A DNA stretch of 64,000 nucleotides from Taenia hydatigena (GCA_036345935.2 JADWOT020000001.1:36776825-36840824), one strand, 5' to 3'. Counted from the stretch's first letter, positions 11,881 through 24,400 are shown. The notes: generated by a model not told the origin, from the sequence alone. Numbers and translations are program-made.

Positions 11881-12887
11881 CTAGTCACTGTCAGAGTCGC
11901 TGGCCTTCCTGCAGTGACCCCTGCCGCCAGTACGAATCCGAGTGACGCCACTCGACCGCTCTACAAGGTAATTGTCATCAGCTTCGTCCGTTTCAGCAAA
12001 ATTAATCGCTCCTGACTTGGCCAGCCGACGTTCTAAATCTATAAAGCCGTAAAAACTGTTGTAAGGTGCTCAAGTGACAAATAAGATGAGACAAACGAGT
12101 CTAAAAAACGAACCATTAATGTCACAGGGATGTCCACCCAGAGCTTTACTGCCAACATACTGCGCCTTTACATCACCATCACAGTAGACAATAATAGTGG
12201 GGAGATTAGAGTCAGGGAAATTGGGAACACAAAGGGATGCCTCTCCACGGAGGAACTTGACGGTCGGGTAACGCGCAGCCAATGATCGCAAGTGTTCATC
12301 CATCACCGCGCATTTCTCGTTCCTAATTCGATTAACAAAAGCACAATAGATTGCTGATGCTGAAGAAAAACAGAGGTCACCAGAGGATAATTACCCCTTT
12401 TGGGCGAGATGTACCACAACATACACGCCTTCACCAGCATTATTTACGGATTGTGTCCAATCGGACTTCGTGACCTCACCGTAAGAGCCAAACTTCGCCT
12501 TCCGGATAGCCTCACGCATCTCTTCAAGGCGTTTCTGGCGGTAGAGCTCGAGAAACTTCACATCTTCCCCTAAGTCGTCGCCACCCCGATCTTCTAGAGT
12601 CTCCAGTTCCTCTGTAAGCCGGGTATAAGGCATTTTTCGCAAAATTTCCCTCTCTATGAGATTTTAAAACAGAGTTATGGGTGCATTTCAAGTGACATAG
12701 CCGGAAGAAGGAAATTATACTTTGGTTTTCAGGAGATAATGGTGGGGTCGCTTCTTTTGGTTTAGGAAGGGGAGGAAGGATGCCCTTTTCCCGAAGGATT
12801 GCATTGAACTCAGTATCATGGAGAGCAATTTGATCCTAAACAACTTGAATAACGCACGCTAAGTCAGCATATTACTTCGGCATTCAT
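11881..12887 (-). CDS. PDCL3: Phosducin-like protein 3 / viral IAP-associated factor
   Basis: Five minus-strand exons join in phase: 12887-12876, 12835-12721, 12653-12395, 12322-12114 and 12038-11881. They give 250 residues; human PDCL3 has about 239. The first exon codes only four residues (MNAE). Recognisable segments are DTEFNAILREKGILPP, REILRKMPYTRL, the thioredoxin-fold stretch CVPNFPDSNLPTIIVY with GDVKAQYVG, and an acidic SDSDSD end. Family members bind the chaperonin CCT and modulate folding of its clients, and modulate caspases in some systems. The intron between exons 3 and 4 uses a downstream acceptor (GAATTAG). An upstream AG at 12359 would shift the frame, whereas the chosen one restores alignment (GNEKCAVMDEHL against GIPLCALINQHL). 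The gene is convergent with MIER, with stops 270 bases apart. Confidence 0.92.
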
Positions 12888-13283
12888 CACCACTTGTTTC
12901 GCCTACTTAGCCGACCCTGTTTATAAAGTGAGCGTTCCAGTTAATCGATAGCAAGTAAGTCTCGCACGTAACATCACGAAAATTCAAATCGCAAAATTAC
13001 TTTTAAGAAAAGGCAATTTGTTGCCTGTTCGGAAAGTTTACAAAATTTTAAAGGACTAAATTAAAAATTCTACAAGAGAAATTGGCCAGCCTTATTGGAT
13101 CTGAACTGGAGCACCTAAAAGACCTTGCTATGAAAAGGATGGTAACTATTGATTCTGAGTAAGAATGATAACGTGTTCCATAGGTAAGGCACATTCATTC
13201 GACACAATGTGAGATTGGGCTGCTGACATGGGCTTGATAGCGCCTCACTCGGAGTGGTTGCAATGTTCGGGCGCTTAAGTGGT

Positions 13284-13657
13284 TCTTTAATACTTTGTTT
13301 GGAATACCAGTGTAGCGCCCCGCGGCTCTTTTGAAGGCAAAAGAATGCAGAATGCCAGGATAGCATAGGTATTTAACAGGTTGAGGAAATGAGCTGCTGG
13401 CATAGCCTGGAGGCCAGCCTACGCAGCTGGGGCAATATGGCCATTTCTCTGTGACCCTGACCGAAACCAGCAGTCTAACCAAACAAAGTATTCCTACCAG
13501 TTCCTGTCAGGGCCAAAGAGGCGACCAAATTGCTCTAGCTGTGTAGGCCAGCTTCCAAGGCATGCCAGCAACTTGTCTCCCTTTGCTTGTTGAATATATA
13601 TACTCTACCTTAGTAATCTGCCTTCTTTTGCCATTATTGGAGCCTAGGACGCTACAG
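13284..13657 (+). repeat. Solo LTR of the TRIM family, split by a nested copy
   Basis: The outer plus-strand LTR starts in 13284-13310 (TTAATACTTTGTTTGGAATACCAG) in shortened form and resumes after the inner element at about 13501 (TTCCTGTCAGGGCCAAAGAGG), ending GACGCTACA. The pieces before and after the inner copy join into one continuous LTR. Confidence 0.75.
13311..13495 (-). repeat. Solo LTR of the TRIM family, nested, with exact target duplication
   Basis: A 185-base minus-orientation copy from TGTAGCGCCCC to AAAGTATTCCT, flanked by the identical 5 bases ACCAG at 13306-13310 and 13496-13500. Insertion into the opposite-strand LTR at 13284-13657 with a 5-base duplication is direct evidence of integrase-type transposition after the outer copy already existed. 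A solo form implies later LTR-LTR recombination, or insertion of an LTR-only molecule. Confidence 0.8.
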
Positions 13658-14757
13658 CTCAACTATACTTTGGGTTACTTAGCATGTATTTTCATCATCA
13701 GCAGCAGAAGAGCTCTAGTAAGTGACTGTTCCTCCTGGTCGATGAAAAGTCAGGACAAGATAGTGCAGCACTCTCCAAACTCGGTGTCCAGGGTTGTAAT
13801 GGGCTGGGGTTCTAGAGTAAGACATGCGGAATCTTAAGGAGTTCTTCAACGTTAAGTGTAAAACCAGAAAAATCTGAGGTAATGTGCCACCTTTTAAGTC
13901 CATGTTGTTCTTGAATGGGGAGTATTCCTTAGTAAGAGCGGACTAATTCTACCAATATCATGAATGGGTAAGGTGATCAAGATGTCAATTTAGAGTACAC
14001 TTCCACCCTGAGGTTATATGGCATCTGTTCCATAAAGGGGTTTGTGCTCACTCACAGCATCCCACCTATAAGTTTACTCAAGTATAGGTGGGGTAAGAGG
14101 ACTATGGCGTTAATTGGAAGTACAGCTCGAGCCGCGGTATTTGTAGCTAGACGTGCTTTCGAAAACACACAAACCACCATATATTGTAGACGTCTTAATA
14201 AAAATTTTGGCACTCGTGCAGTCGAAACCAAATTACACCTTCTCCCTTAGGTTGTGTGCTGGTCCTAGATTAAAAATATTGGTTAGGGTTCAAAAAGCTC
14301 CCAATGGAAATGCTAGCGGATTAAGCCCTCTCAACCCATCGAACGACTTTATTGACATCTGAACAAGGATCAGGGGACTTCAATTAATCATTAATATGCT
14401 TTATGTAGCAATGGCCAGAAATTGGTATTTTAATAGCGCTTGATGCCGTTGCAGTCGACAACCGCTACCCACCCTCCTTCCAATCATTAGGAATACAGCC
14501 GCCACAGGGAATTACCGATGGCAGGCCATGAGACTCCGGGCAATGAGCTGACAAATGATTTTAAAACAGGAAAGCATAACTCGACAGGAAACCACCGACA
14601 GCTAACCAATTGGAAAATTCAAAAAGTCAATACAATGGGACAGACCAATTTTCTATCAATCCTAAGTAGGTTTTAAAAAAAAACATGATAATGATGAGTG
14701 TAAGCGGGAAAGAGATGAAAGACACTGTAAAGTGAAGAGAAGAGCCAGAAGAGAAGA

Positions 14758-17700
14758 TCATACGTTCCCCACAGAAGCGTCGTTCGAGTGAGTTCCAGTT
14801 AGAAAAACCATTCGGGGACTCGGAAAATGGTCACCATCATCATCGCCATCAGCTCGACTCTCCATATCTTCCAACTCTCTCCCCGCCACTACTGTTGTAG
14901 CCTCTAACAACATTTCCTCTTCGATGGGAGCACTTCCTAGATGCGGAATAAATGAAGTGGATGAGGTTAACAGTACGCAAACAGAACTATTGCTAACTAT
15001 CGATTGGCAATACGTATGTGATGCCTAGATGTTTTTCCTAGCATTCAGTAGAAATTCACGGGGTATTTGAGCAAAACATAGATTAGACAGCTAAATTAAT
15101 TAGTTATTTATGTCTAAAAAATGACATTTCACAAGCATGTTGTGAAGATGACTCAAACTCCCACGTATTCGAGCAAGCAGTTTTTCTCGCTTTCGAGCAA
15201 ATACAAAATTCAGCGGCAACCTTTAAAAGGGATCTAGTCACACGCAATTACAAGGCGCATTGGAAGATCCAAGTTTAAGATTCCAACCCACCGACTGCGC
15301 GAACCTAACGCCTCAAGTGCGTGCTGGTGACAGATTTGAAGCAAGACCCAATACCTACTTTAATCAAGTCTTTGATGATTTCATAGAAAAATGATCGCTT
15401 CACACATCATCTGGCTTTACCTAAACCGATAATGGCGGCATTCCATGAGAATAGCTGCAAAAGAATACGAAAAAGTAACCGCCCCCCCCCTTCTACACTG
15501 TAGGTATTAATTGTTGAGATCCACCAAGAACGACACCGAGCAACCAGGCAGCTTGCATTTGATTGACTCCATTCAATGCTACGACTAAATATCAAGCACC
15601 TAGGAGGCAAATTGATGGACACTATAGGTGGTAAGGATGCAAATTCATCATCTTGGAAATTACCAGCAACGCCTTCTGCCTCATCGTATCCTCCATCGAC
15701 AGACTCGTGCCGCGATGTAATGGAGGCGTACTCATCTTCTACCTCCTCTTGCATGGACGAAACCACAGTTGCCTCAGAGACTTCAGGTTGTTCGTAGTCC
15801 CTTCTTGAACCAGCATCATCATCGTCAACACCACTGCCAGTACGTCTCCAGCTCCCCAAAGTGGACATGAACCAGCGTCCAAGAAGACCCTGCCCAGAGG
15901 CACCTTCGACGAATGACTGCGGCATACCTTCAATTTCACCTTCTCCCATCGCAGTAGGTGTTGCCAACAACGTGGATATCGGTTGAGCATGAGGCGAAGA
16001 GGAGGACGTCAAGAGGGGTTGACGACGTCGGCGACGGTGGTGGTGATTATGGGCGGAAATTGGGGTGATGACGTCGCCGAGGAGATTACAGGAGACGGCC
16101 ACGTCGACTCGTGTGGGAGCAGGCTTCATGGAAAGTTCGCGCACAGCAGCGATACGATCCTGTGAGAGGGCGCCTGGGAGAGGTTCAGGTGGAGGTGGAG
16201 GTACCACACCCTCAAGAATAGGTTCCTCAAAAAGACTATTATTCAATGCCTCCTCGTACGTTGGAGGAGGGGGACGACGACGGATCTCGTCGCGGATGAG
16301 ACGTTGAATAGGAGAGTTGAAGCGTGCCTCTGCGGAAAAGAGAGAGGCATCAAAAACAGATGATGATTATTTACCCGCTCTGTACTTTTGGGAGGGCATA
16401 CGCTGTCTAGCACGTCGAGCCTCCTCAGCTGATCGTCGGCCGGCAGCAACAGAGGCAGCGCTAGAACGGCACATGAGTCCAACAGTAAGGACGATGAGGA
16501 GAGGGCCGAAAAGAGCAGACAATACATAGGTGAGAAGAGTACGCAACCGTGAGTCTACCCGCGACAGCGCCGCCACCGCTGCCTCCTTAACAGCCTCGTG
16601 AGCCACTTGAGCGGCGAAGAGCTGTGCGATAGAGGCAATGGCAGAGGAGGAATTGGCGGGAGCAGAACTCCGGCAGAGGTGCGAGGCCTCATCGGCTCCA
16701 TTAGCACAGTCCAAGTGGTCGTCGCAAATACGTTCCAGAGGGATACACGCACCCGTCAACCTAGAACTGCTATTGAGCGGCACGCAGAGAAAACGTAGCG
16801 CCTTTAACGAACACTGACTTTCCAAACAATCCATCTGTAAATAACGGGAACAAGAGGAGCCTTATTCCATACTTACTGACGAAAATGACACCCCGAAGCA
16901 TTGACAAACCATGTAAATCATTCAAGTAGACTTTTCAAACTACAAATGATTGTTGAAGGATTAAGCCTAACTACTCTAGGCTAAATTGATAGACGAAGTT
17001 CAACAGGTGCTAAATTATGACGATTGTAAAATTTATCCCGTTTGAGTAGAAAAATTTGGTGAGTAGTTCGACTTAGTCAACTTAAGCGAACCAGAAATGA
17101 AACACCTCATTCCCTAAGGCAAACGATAATTCCGTTGTTCTTAAAAATTTGGTAGTACGAATAGCAAACATTAACGCAAATGTCACTTAAAGTATGGCGT
17201 AGACTGTAAAGGCATTCAAGCATATTTTTATAAATTCCAGTGGCAGAACATAAAAATGGGCATTTAGAAACACTAATAGTGAACCTGAAACAGAGGGAGA
17301 GCCTTCCTCTTGAGCCCCCGAAAATGTAAACTTCATCGATTAACTGATTATCAAATTAGTATCAAATATTAATGCAAAATAAAGAGATCGCCAGTCCATT
17401 AGTTTTGAATTCACTAACGTCTCCCCGAGGAAACAAGTACGGAAAACCAAAACAAGTATGTTTGGGACTCATCACGAGACCTTTTCAGCAGCATCTCGAA
17501 TTCTGGCAACAAACAGAGGTAGCGGCGCTTCGGAAAGGGAAGTTTTGACTACAAAACTTTGCAAATCTTGGTTCAAAGTACATAGATCAAGACCTTTCCT
17601 CCGATGTTAAATTAACATCATAGTTTAAATCAAGTTAAAATCGAAACGAACTTGAAAGAGATGCAGTTCCGCCGAAACGAAGTTCCAAAAATTCATGAAA

Positions 17701-18925
17701 GCAGCAATGAAGTCGAAGATTAATGAGACAGCCTAATTTAAGCCACACATTCGAGCGTTAATGGTGTCATGTTTTTTAACTACTTAAATTAACAATCAAT
17801 AATGGCGCGTTGCCGTGGTGATTAATACGAAAATAAGTGGGTTTCTTTTTAATGACGGTTCCGATAAAAGGCGCGAGCTATCAACAGATAAAGTCAGTCA
17901 TGCATAATTGCGACCATAACGTCACTCGCCTCATCGGATTTGTCAGTACAGTGGTAAACGCCGTCACATCGCTGAGCTAAGCTGTAGCAGGAGGCAGAGA
18001 CAGAAAAATCCGCGCAGGCGAATTCAGCGGCAGAGGTGCACGAACAGCCGGCCTCATCGTGGCCGTTAAAAGGACAGTCCCAGAAACCGTCACACCGATC
18101 TTCTGCCATCGAATAACAACGCTGTTCCTGAGAAGATCCGCAGGACACCCGATCAGTGTTATTGAGTGAACAAAAACCAGCCGCTTCCAAAGTGAAATTA
18201 AAAGCCTGTAAAGGAAGTGATGCAATATTGCTACAAAACCACAATTAAGAAAGTGGGAATAGAGTAAAGGACACACGAATGCATGACTCGCATCCTTCAG
18301 CATCAAGGCAGATAAGCTAGCGTTGCTGGTCAGCTCTAGAGTGACGGAACCGCCCGAAGTAACAACTTTGCTTGCAGAAGAATTCAACGCTGAATACTTA
18401 GCTAAAAGGAAAACCAGAACCGATTCCATTTGCATTAGAAATATACGCCGCATGAGATTCATTTGCCCTATCGCTCTTTAATTGATAAAGTACTAGATTA
18501 AGCATCAATAATAAAGCCAACGTTTTAAGATCGCATTACAAAGTGTAACACAAGTAATTACCCAGTTCCGTTCTTGAACCAGCGAAATTGTCAAAGATTG
18601 TTAGCTCATCGCCGGGGAGAAGAAGAACATGACGCTTCCTAATGACAATCTGACCCCCGCTTGCTGTCTTAAATTCCCATACATGTGTTTCGTTTCTTGA
18701 GAGCAAAGATGGATAGTTATTTATGGAAAAACTCGTGATGCCATCTCTAATATCAATTTCTAAATGCATAGATAGAACATGAACTGGAAGACGTACGTAA
18801 AGCCGTGATGCAGATACAGAATGTACAAATTGCAACAAAACAATAAAGGTTGACAAACATTTTCGTACTTGAAATAGGAAGCTACTCCATTGACCCTCCC
18901 ACCAATGGCAAATTAACCAAACCAC
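14758..18925 (-). CDS. LRP3/10/12-like receptor: CUB-like, three LDL-A, one TM, PPxY tail
   Basis: Exons, minus strand: (start unresolved, at or below 18925)-18562, 18401-18277, 18205-17921, 16834-16375, 16329-15600 and probably 14932-14758, in consistent phase; about 700 residues. The first two exons encode a CUB-like beta region (SASGGQ-type core, GDELTIFDNF) with no cysteines. Next are three LDL-receptor class A modules with six cysteines each and acidic calcium-binding ends: CDGFWDC, CDGVYHC...DKSDE, and CDDHLDC...NGADE. A membrane helix follows (YVLSALFGPLLIVLTVGLM), then a long cytoplasmic tail with PPPPTYEEAL, a PPxY motif that can bind WW-domain proteins such as Nedd4 ligases. This order is that of LRP3, LRP10 and LRP12. 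The frame opened at 18925 begins with GTG, not ATG, so the true start is probably in an unseen upstream exon. The last exon is inferred from an open, coding-like stretch ending TGA. Confidence 0.8.
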
Positions 18926-21472
18926 AACTCAAATAGTGCGTCGCCATATTGGTGTAATATTCGGTAACTTGGCGGTTTTTCATAAATAAAGTCAAAAACT
19001 TGTTCAACTCAATTATTCATTATAGATAGCGGTCGCTTAAGCCATAAAATAATCAAATCAAGCTTATAATACTCGGTTGAATGCGACAAAATAATCAATA
19101 GACCCTTTCTATTTTGACATTAAAATACTTGCCGTCATCAGTATCAGTGCGGAGGTAATTCGCTTAACTTCTTGCTTGGTTCCCGGTTTCGGTTACGGTC
19201 ACATGATTAGACCTATCGCGTTCGTTGTGTAGATGCCTCCAGGGCAGTCTCCAGGCCCTTCATCGGTGCCAACGGAAAGCTAACCCACCTTTAACGACCC
19301 ATATCCTGATTTCTGTCACTTACGACAAACTTAGATGATGACATAACAGAAGGCCTGGAAGTGACGCCTACCCTTAACACCTACTCCAGCCTCGAGTTTT
19401 GTAAGAAAATTATTAAAGTCGGAAGCAACACTACCCCCGAACTATCAGTAATAGTTCCGTTTCGGCCTTTCCATACCACACCTGCATGATGATGTGGATG
19501 AAAAGAATCCACGGTATCTCCTTCACTTTCCTAGCAGCAGGGCAGAACCCGGGTAGGTGACTGAGTAGCTCCAAAATGAGAACAAGGAGGCAGGTAGCAA
19601 GCGCGAAAACTCATCCCAGGGAACCGTATTGAGTCCCGTACTCTAGTTAAATCTTTTAGGGTGGTGTTCCAACGTCCAGTTATAGAAACGCGTGATAGCC
19701 AGCAGGATTCCCCATCCCTGAATCCAGTTCTCAAACCGATAGAATTGCCAAGGGAGATCAATGACATTGCAGTTAAGTAGCTTCTCAGTTGCGTAGGGTT
19801 TTGACTAGCACAGTTGGCTTAGGCGTATTTTCCAGCACTGATTGCGTTGACAGTTGACGCGGGAGACTTTCCAAAAGAAGCGCCGGAAGCGACGCTCGAA
19901 GGGAGAGACCACACGGCACGTCTCGCTGTTTACTTGATTCACTACCGTCGCTTGAGCGGCCATGGCAGTGGCCCTAGACCTCTGCTGTTGCATATGCACA
20001 TTCTACCGAGTCGCAGAGCGCTACAGCAAACCCCTCGCGAGTAATGATAGGGACTACACCTTAAAATTATTTGGCCCACCATCAGGATGAAGCCTAAAGT
20101 CCCGACCCAACTCACCCCGGGCCTGCGCGTCTCGCACAACGACCTATCACGGGGAAATTTTTCGACTGCCTTGCAGTTTATGGCTTCCCTATCTATCGTT
20201 AAAGCGCCAATCTGAAAGATAATACGCCTTTCCTGCGCTTTCCAATGAGTCACAAGAGGGAGAAGCTCACGCACTTGCAAGTGTGTGGCGATTCGTGTCT
20301 TCTTCGAAGCTGAAGTACCCACATCACTATAGAGGGCGCATCGAAACCGGAAAGTGAAAGACCAAAGACACAGTCAGAGGATCGCACCCTCTAATAAGAA
20401 TGCAATACTTTAAGGCTGATGAGCCCACGCAGGCAAGTCAACGCCGAAACATGTGAATGGACCACTGTAACCATAGTTATGGCCCTGGATACATCCAAAT
20501 AGCAGTATTTTTAAGGCCCCAGATTGGACAAATGTAGTCGTAAAGCTTAATCGGTTTCAAGTTTCACTTCCCATAAAGAGAAAGGTAACTGCAATGAATT
20601 ATCCTCTTCGATGCATAGAAATAGGTTGAAAGAAAAAGTTTCATTGAATGTTGAGCAGTTTTGATGTAATCCATGTGACTATAAGCAGGAAAATTGCAAT
20701 AGATACCTAAAACAAAAAGTTGATGAAGGTAATTACTATAAATATATTATTAGAATAGTACTCAGAAGAACTAGTAGATGCTGAGGTTCTTTATCTTCTT
20801 TGATAACGGCCACTAGTCTGCACATTAATTGTGAATACCTTACATTCGAATTCGTGGGGTGAGTTGTTTCGACTAAATGTGCACTTACCACTGATCGCCT
20901 GAGCAAGTAACCAAGGTGAAGAATAACTAGGAAGGCAATTCTTTAAATAATGGGCTTACGACACTCCTCATTTGAATATTTTTATAAGCGCCTGTCAAAT
21001 TGACGAGCAAACAAACAGGCGCACCTTCTTTAAGAAATCTAATTTAAACACGACCTAGCAGACGTCTGAATAAATCGTTAGATGCAAAAATATTTTCAAG
21101 AAATCCCCACCGAAGCTGAAACACCAATACTTTAAACTCGACAATGTCTATTCAACACAGTTTTTTTTGAACACATTTAACGCATTGAACGAGCACAGTT
21201 CTCAAATGCATCCTATTCTAAATAATTGGAATTCTTTTCTTCCATGGATCCTCTATTACTATGCTTACTACTTGTCACTTTTCGACGCCTGGCAATCTAG
21301 TTGCACCGCCGTCAATCCTTCGAGGCAACAGATACAAAGGAGCATAAATATCTTGATTTCTACTAAGAAATGATCTTTCCATCATTTTATAGCTATTTGG
21401 TACCAAGGTTATAATTTTAGTAGGGAGAACATAATAGGGCCATCAGGTGTGGAATCAGCCGACTCACTAACT
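18926..21472. other. Intergenic region with a decayed TRIM
   Basis: This lies between the 5' end of the receptor gene and the 3' end of CDKAL1. The recognisable content is the old LTR-internal-LTR unit at 19163-20025. The stretch 20026-21472 is A+T-rich and I see no convincing exon there, although an unrecognised terminal CDKAL1 exon could lie in it. Confidence 0.5.
19163..20025 (+). mobile_element. Decayed TRIM (LTR-internal-LTR)
   Basis: The left end (about 19163-19235) resembles the 5' half of the LTR, including CCCGGTTTCGGTTACGGTCAC. The right end (about 19916-20025) is LTR-like and ends AGAGCGCTACA, with the CCGGTTTC block lost. The middle aligns with the internal part of the intact unit at 31940-32495. 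Shared landmarks in the same order are CAACGGAAAGC, TTAACACCTACTCC, AGGGAGATCA(A/-)TGACATT and TGACGCGGGAG. Copies are strongly diverged, so boundaries are approximate. No reverse transcriptase, integrase or gag frame is present. Confidence 0.6.
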
Positions 21473-24400
21473 TTAATCATGCGTAAAAGTAGTCAAAATC
21501 TGAAATTCATCAAAATAACAGATCCCATAAATCAAACTTACTAGATTGGACGGCAAGAATCTCAACCAAGTCTTCGACATGGAGGTACTGTAACTGCTCG
21601 ATTGCAAGGAGGAAATGCCACATATACCGGGAAAAGATGAAGATAGGCATAATTGGAGATTCTCACACCCCTCCGATTCCACGGAGAGGGAAACGAACGG
21701 ACCCTTATCGACAATCACGCCACGCATGTAGAATTTATCACATTCCGTCACCTCCACCAGCACAATATGACCCTGCAATTCGGGTTCTTTTGGCAAGAGA
21801 ATCTAGGGACAAAAGCATAGACAGAAATGGTTGATTGTAAATTTAGGGCAATTAGAAATTTATGAGAAAATGATAGAAATCTGAAGATCTGCCACTGCAT
21901 AGTTGCAAGGATCTGAAAATTACACGCGTTAAGCTGCGTAGCATCAAGATATTTATGAAGCGGGAATAGGGGGATGCACTTCTCATCCTGTATAAAAAGT
22001 GACAGACACCAAGTCAATACCCCAAAATTTTGTTCACCTTTAACATTCTCGAATTATTGGGCAAGTAACAGATTCACGATTCTCTCAGGTAGTCGCCAAA
22101 TGAATTTGTCATTTTAGGCATTACTAAACGTAAATTTACCAAAAAAATCCGACCAATTCGTGTTAACACAAATTTAAAAAAGTATAATGCAAATGAGGAA
22201 ATTGAGAGAGCATAATTTGAATAGAGAAAGACTGATAAAAGCAAAAAAGGAAGCAACTACTTTAACAAGAAATGCCCATTGACCTCAGCTGACCGAGAGA
22301 CACCAATTGAAACATGATTACATGATCGAAAGTCTTCGATCCATGTCTGGGAGAAACAAGGTCAAAGTCAAGTTCATGTGTGTTGTCAACTGCACTACGA
22401 TTGTTATAGCTTGGTGTGTGTGTGGGCGAGTTACGAAGACCTTGTCGGGCTCTCATCCAAACAAGTAATCGAGGAGACTTTAGGGCAGATGTCTTCATTG
22501 CTGGCGCAATGGGTAAGCTAGAGGAGTGCAATCACTACATAAGTGTCCGGTAGCTAAAGTGTTGAGACTGCTTGAGCGTGAATCTGTGCAGAAGTGATTT
22601 CGATTACGGAGATGAGCCAACAATTGGACCGCGAAAGAGCCCACTTTCGTATACACTGCAGATCGAAGAAAAGGAGATAAGGCAAAACTAGATAGATGCA
22701 ATCCTTGAAGTATCGAGCATGATGGTTCTCTCCCATAAAATTCCCCTTTTTAATCACGAATTATTAAACCAACCTTTGTAGCCAATTAATTTAAGATGAA
22801 AAATACAATTTAGAATGGTGAGTAGAAAAAGGAATTGTTTCACAAATAGAAAAATTAAGTAAAGAAGTTGGGATCAAGCAGACATTTAGACCGGACACCA
22901 AAGAAAGGAACCCAGATGAAACAGCGTCACCCCTCAGTAACTTACAAGTAGAACGTAAAGAGACGTGATCCGCTAGACACCATATTGATAGAAGCCGTAT
23001 GCTGAATCACATTTTTGACACCAATTTGACCAGAGAGAGTGATCTCTAGCTGGAACTGCCAAATAAGTAAGCTACCCTATCCTATCACCCACGGGATTTG
23101 GAAAATGAGGTGAGGAGCAAGTTGAAATGTGAAGTCCTCATCCAATGCGAACACTTTAGAGAACGCAAAAAACTAAAGGCGGTGACTCGCCTGTTCATAG
23201 GCTTTGGTGTGACCGACCCAATATTTGCCATCCGTGCTGGTCTCAGTGATGAGGACACGGTAACGACGGCCCACCCTATCTGCGAATGGTCGGTACGTCA
23301 AGAAAAGATCGTGAAGCTTGCGGGTGCGTTTCTTCACTGCTGCAGTCGTTGCCTTGCTAAGAAGATGGAAAAAATATGAAGGAAGTGAGGAGTTTGTGGT
23401 CTATCAGTGGGAATATTAATAATATCAAGGATTACTAAAGGTGTTACCCCCAATATTTGGGTCTCTTTCGGGATGAATAATTGCTCCAATCCAGCCCTGT
23501 GCAAACCGTACTAGCATAGGATAGAATCTAAACCAAGTAGCTTCTAATCTTGTGATATCACAGCATCAGCTGCCTCAGCTCCAGCACGACCCATGAGTGA
23601 TCGAAAAATTTATTATCATATTCTACTTCAAATACATTCCCAAATTCTGTGGGATTTAAACCCTTCAGATACAGCATGTTCAAATGAGCAAATTAACGAA
23701 ATTTCAAAATCAAGAATTCACTGGCTTTCGTTATCGATAGAGGTCACCTCCCGAATTGTGTGTGAAAGCAAAAGTGACATGTGGCGGTTTATAATTCTGT
23801 GTCAAATTTAACCAATGCTCTTCAAAATTAAAACGTCAGCAGAAACTATATTAGATGAGACAAAAGCACCGAATGTTGCTTAGAGCTGAGTTACAAGTAG
23901 ATTTTTGAGAAAGATAGAGGACAACATAGCAACAAAGGGGCCCCCAAACGCTGGATGGTCGGGTGAACAATGAAGAAAAACAAGACTGAAGCCTACCGCA
24001 TCATTGTCGCGGCCGGTGTCCCGGGTCGAGCATAGAATTGATTAATGAAAAGAACGGGGAATTTGTAGTGCTCAATCAGTTGGAATGTAGCCTGGAAATC
24101 AGGTTCTGTTTCCGTTGGAAAGCCGCAAATCACGTCAGTTGCCACTGTCATCTTGTCTCCGTCCCTGTTGTTGCAGGGAGAGTGAAAAATGTGTCGCTCT
24201 TACATGAACCCCATCTTCAATTGCAGAAGCAGATAGAAATAGGTGATAAGATAAACAGGAGTTTAAGAATTCATAAGGATGTTTGAAGAGAGTCGGCATC
24301 AAAGTCGTATAAAGGGCGGGATATCCACCGTGGCGACAAGATGAAACAGCGCCCAATTTTAACAGCTCACGAAAACATCTGGAACTTTAACAACACCTGC

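Larger units (their letters stand above)
12888..14757. other. Intergenic region with a nested LTR pair
   Basis: This separates the start of PDCL3 from the 3' end of the LRP-like receptor gene. Apart from the repeat block at 13284-13657, I find no exon or RNA gene. A plus-strand TTTATT (AATAAA on the minus strand) at 14348-14353 could end the receptor transcript, about 400 bases after its stop. Confidence 0.5.

Noticed and set aside
15407..15599. End of the long receptor open frame (CLIFSRSIEW to GKAR)
   Set aside because: It lies beyond a good donor at 15600, its composition differs from the acidic tail, and a phase-compatible coding-like exon exists at 14932-14758. Kept only as a possible isoform.
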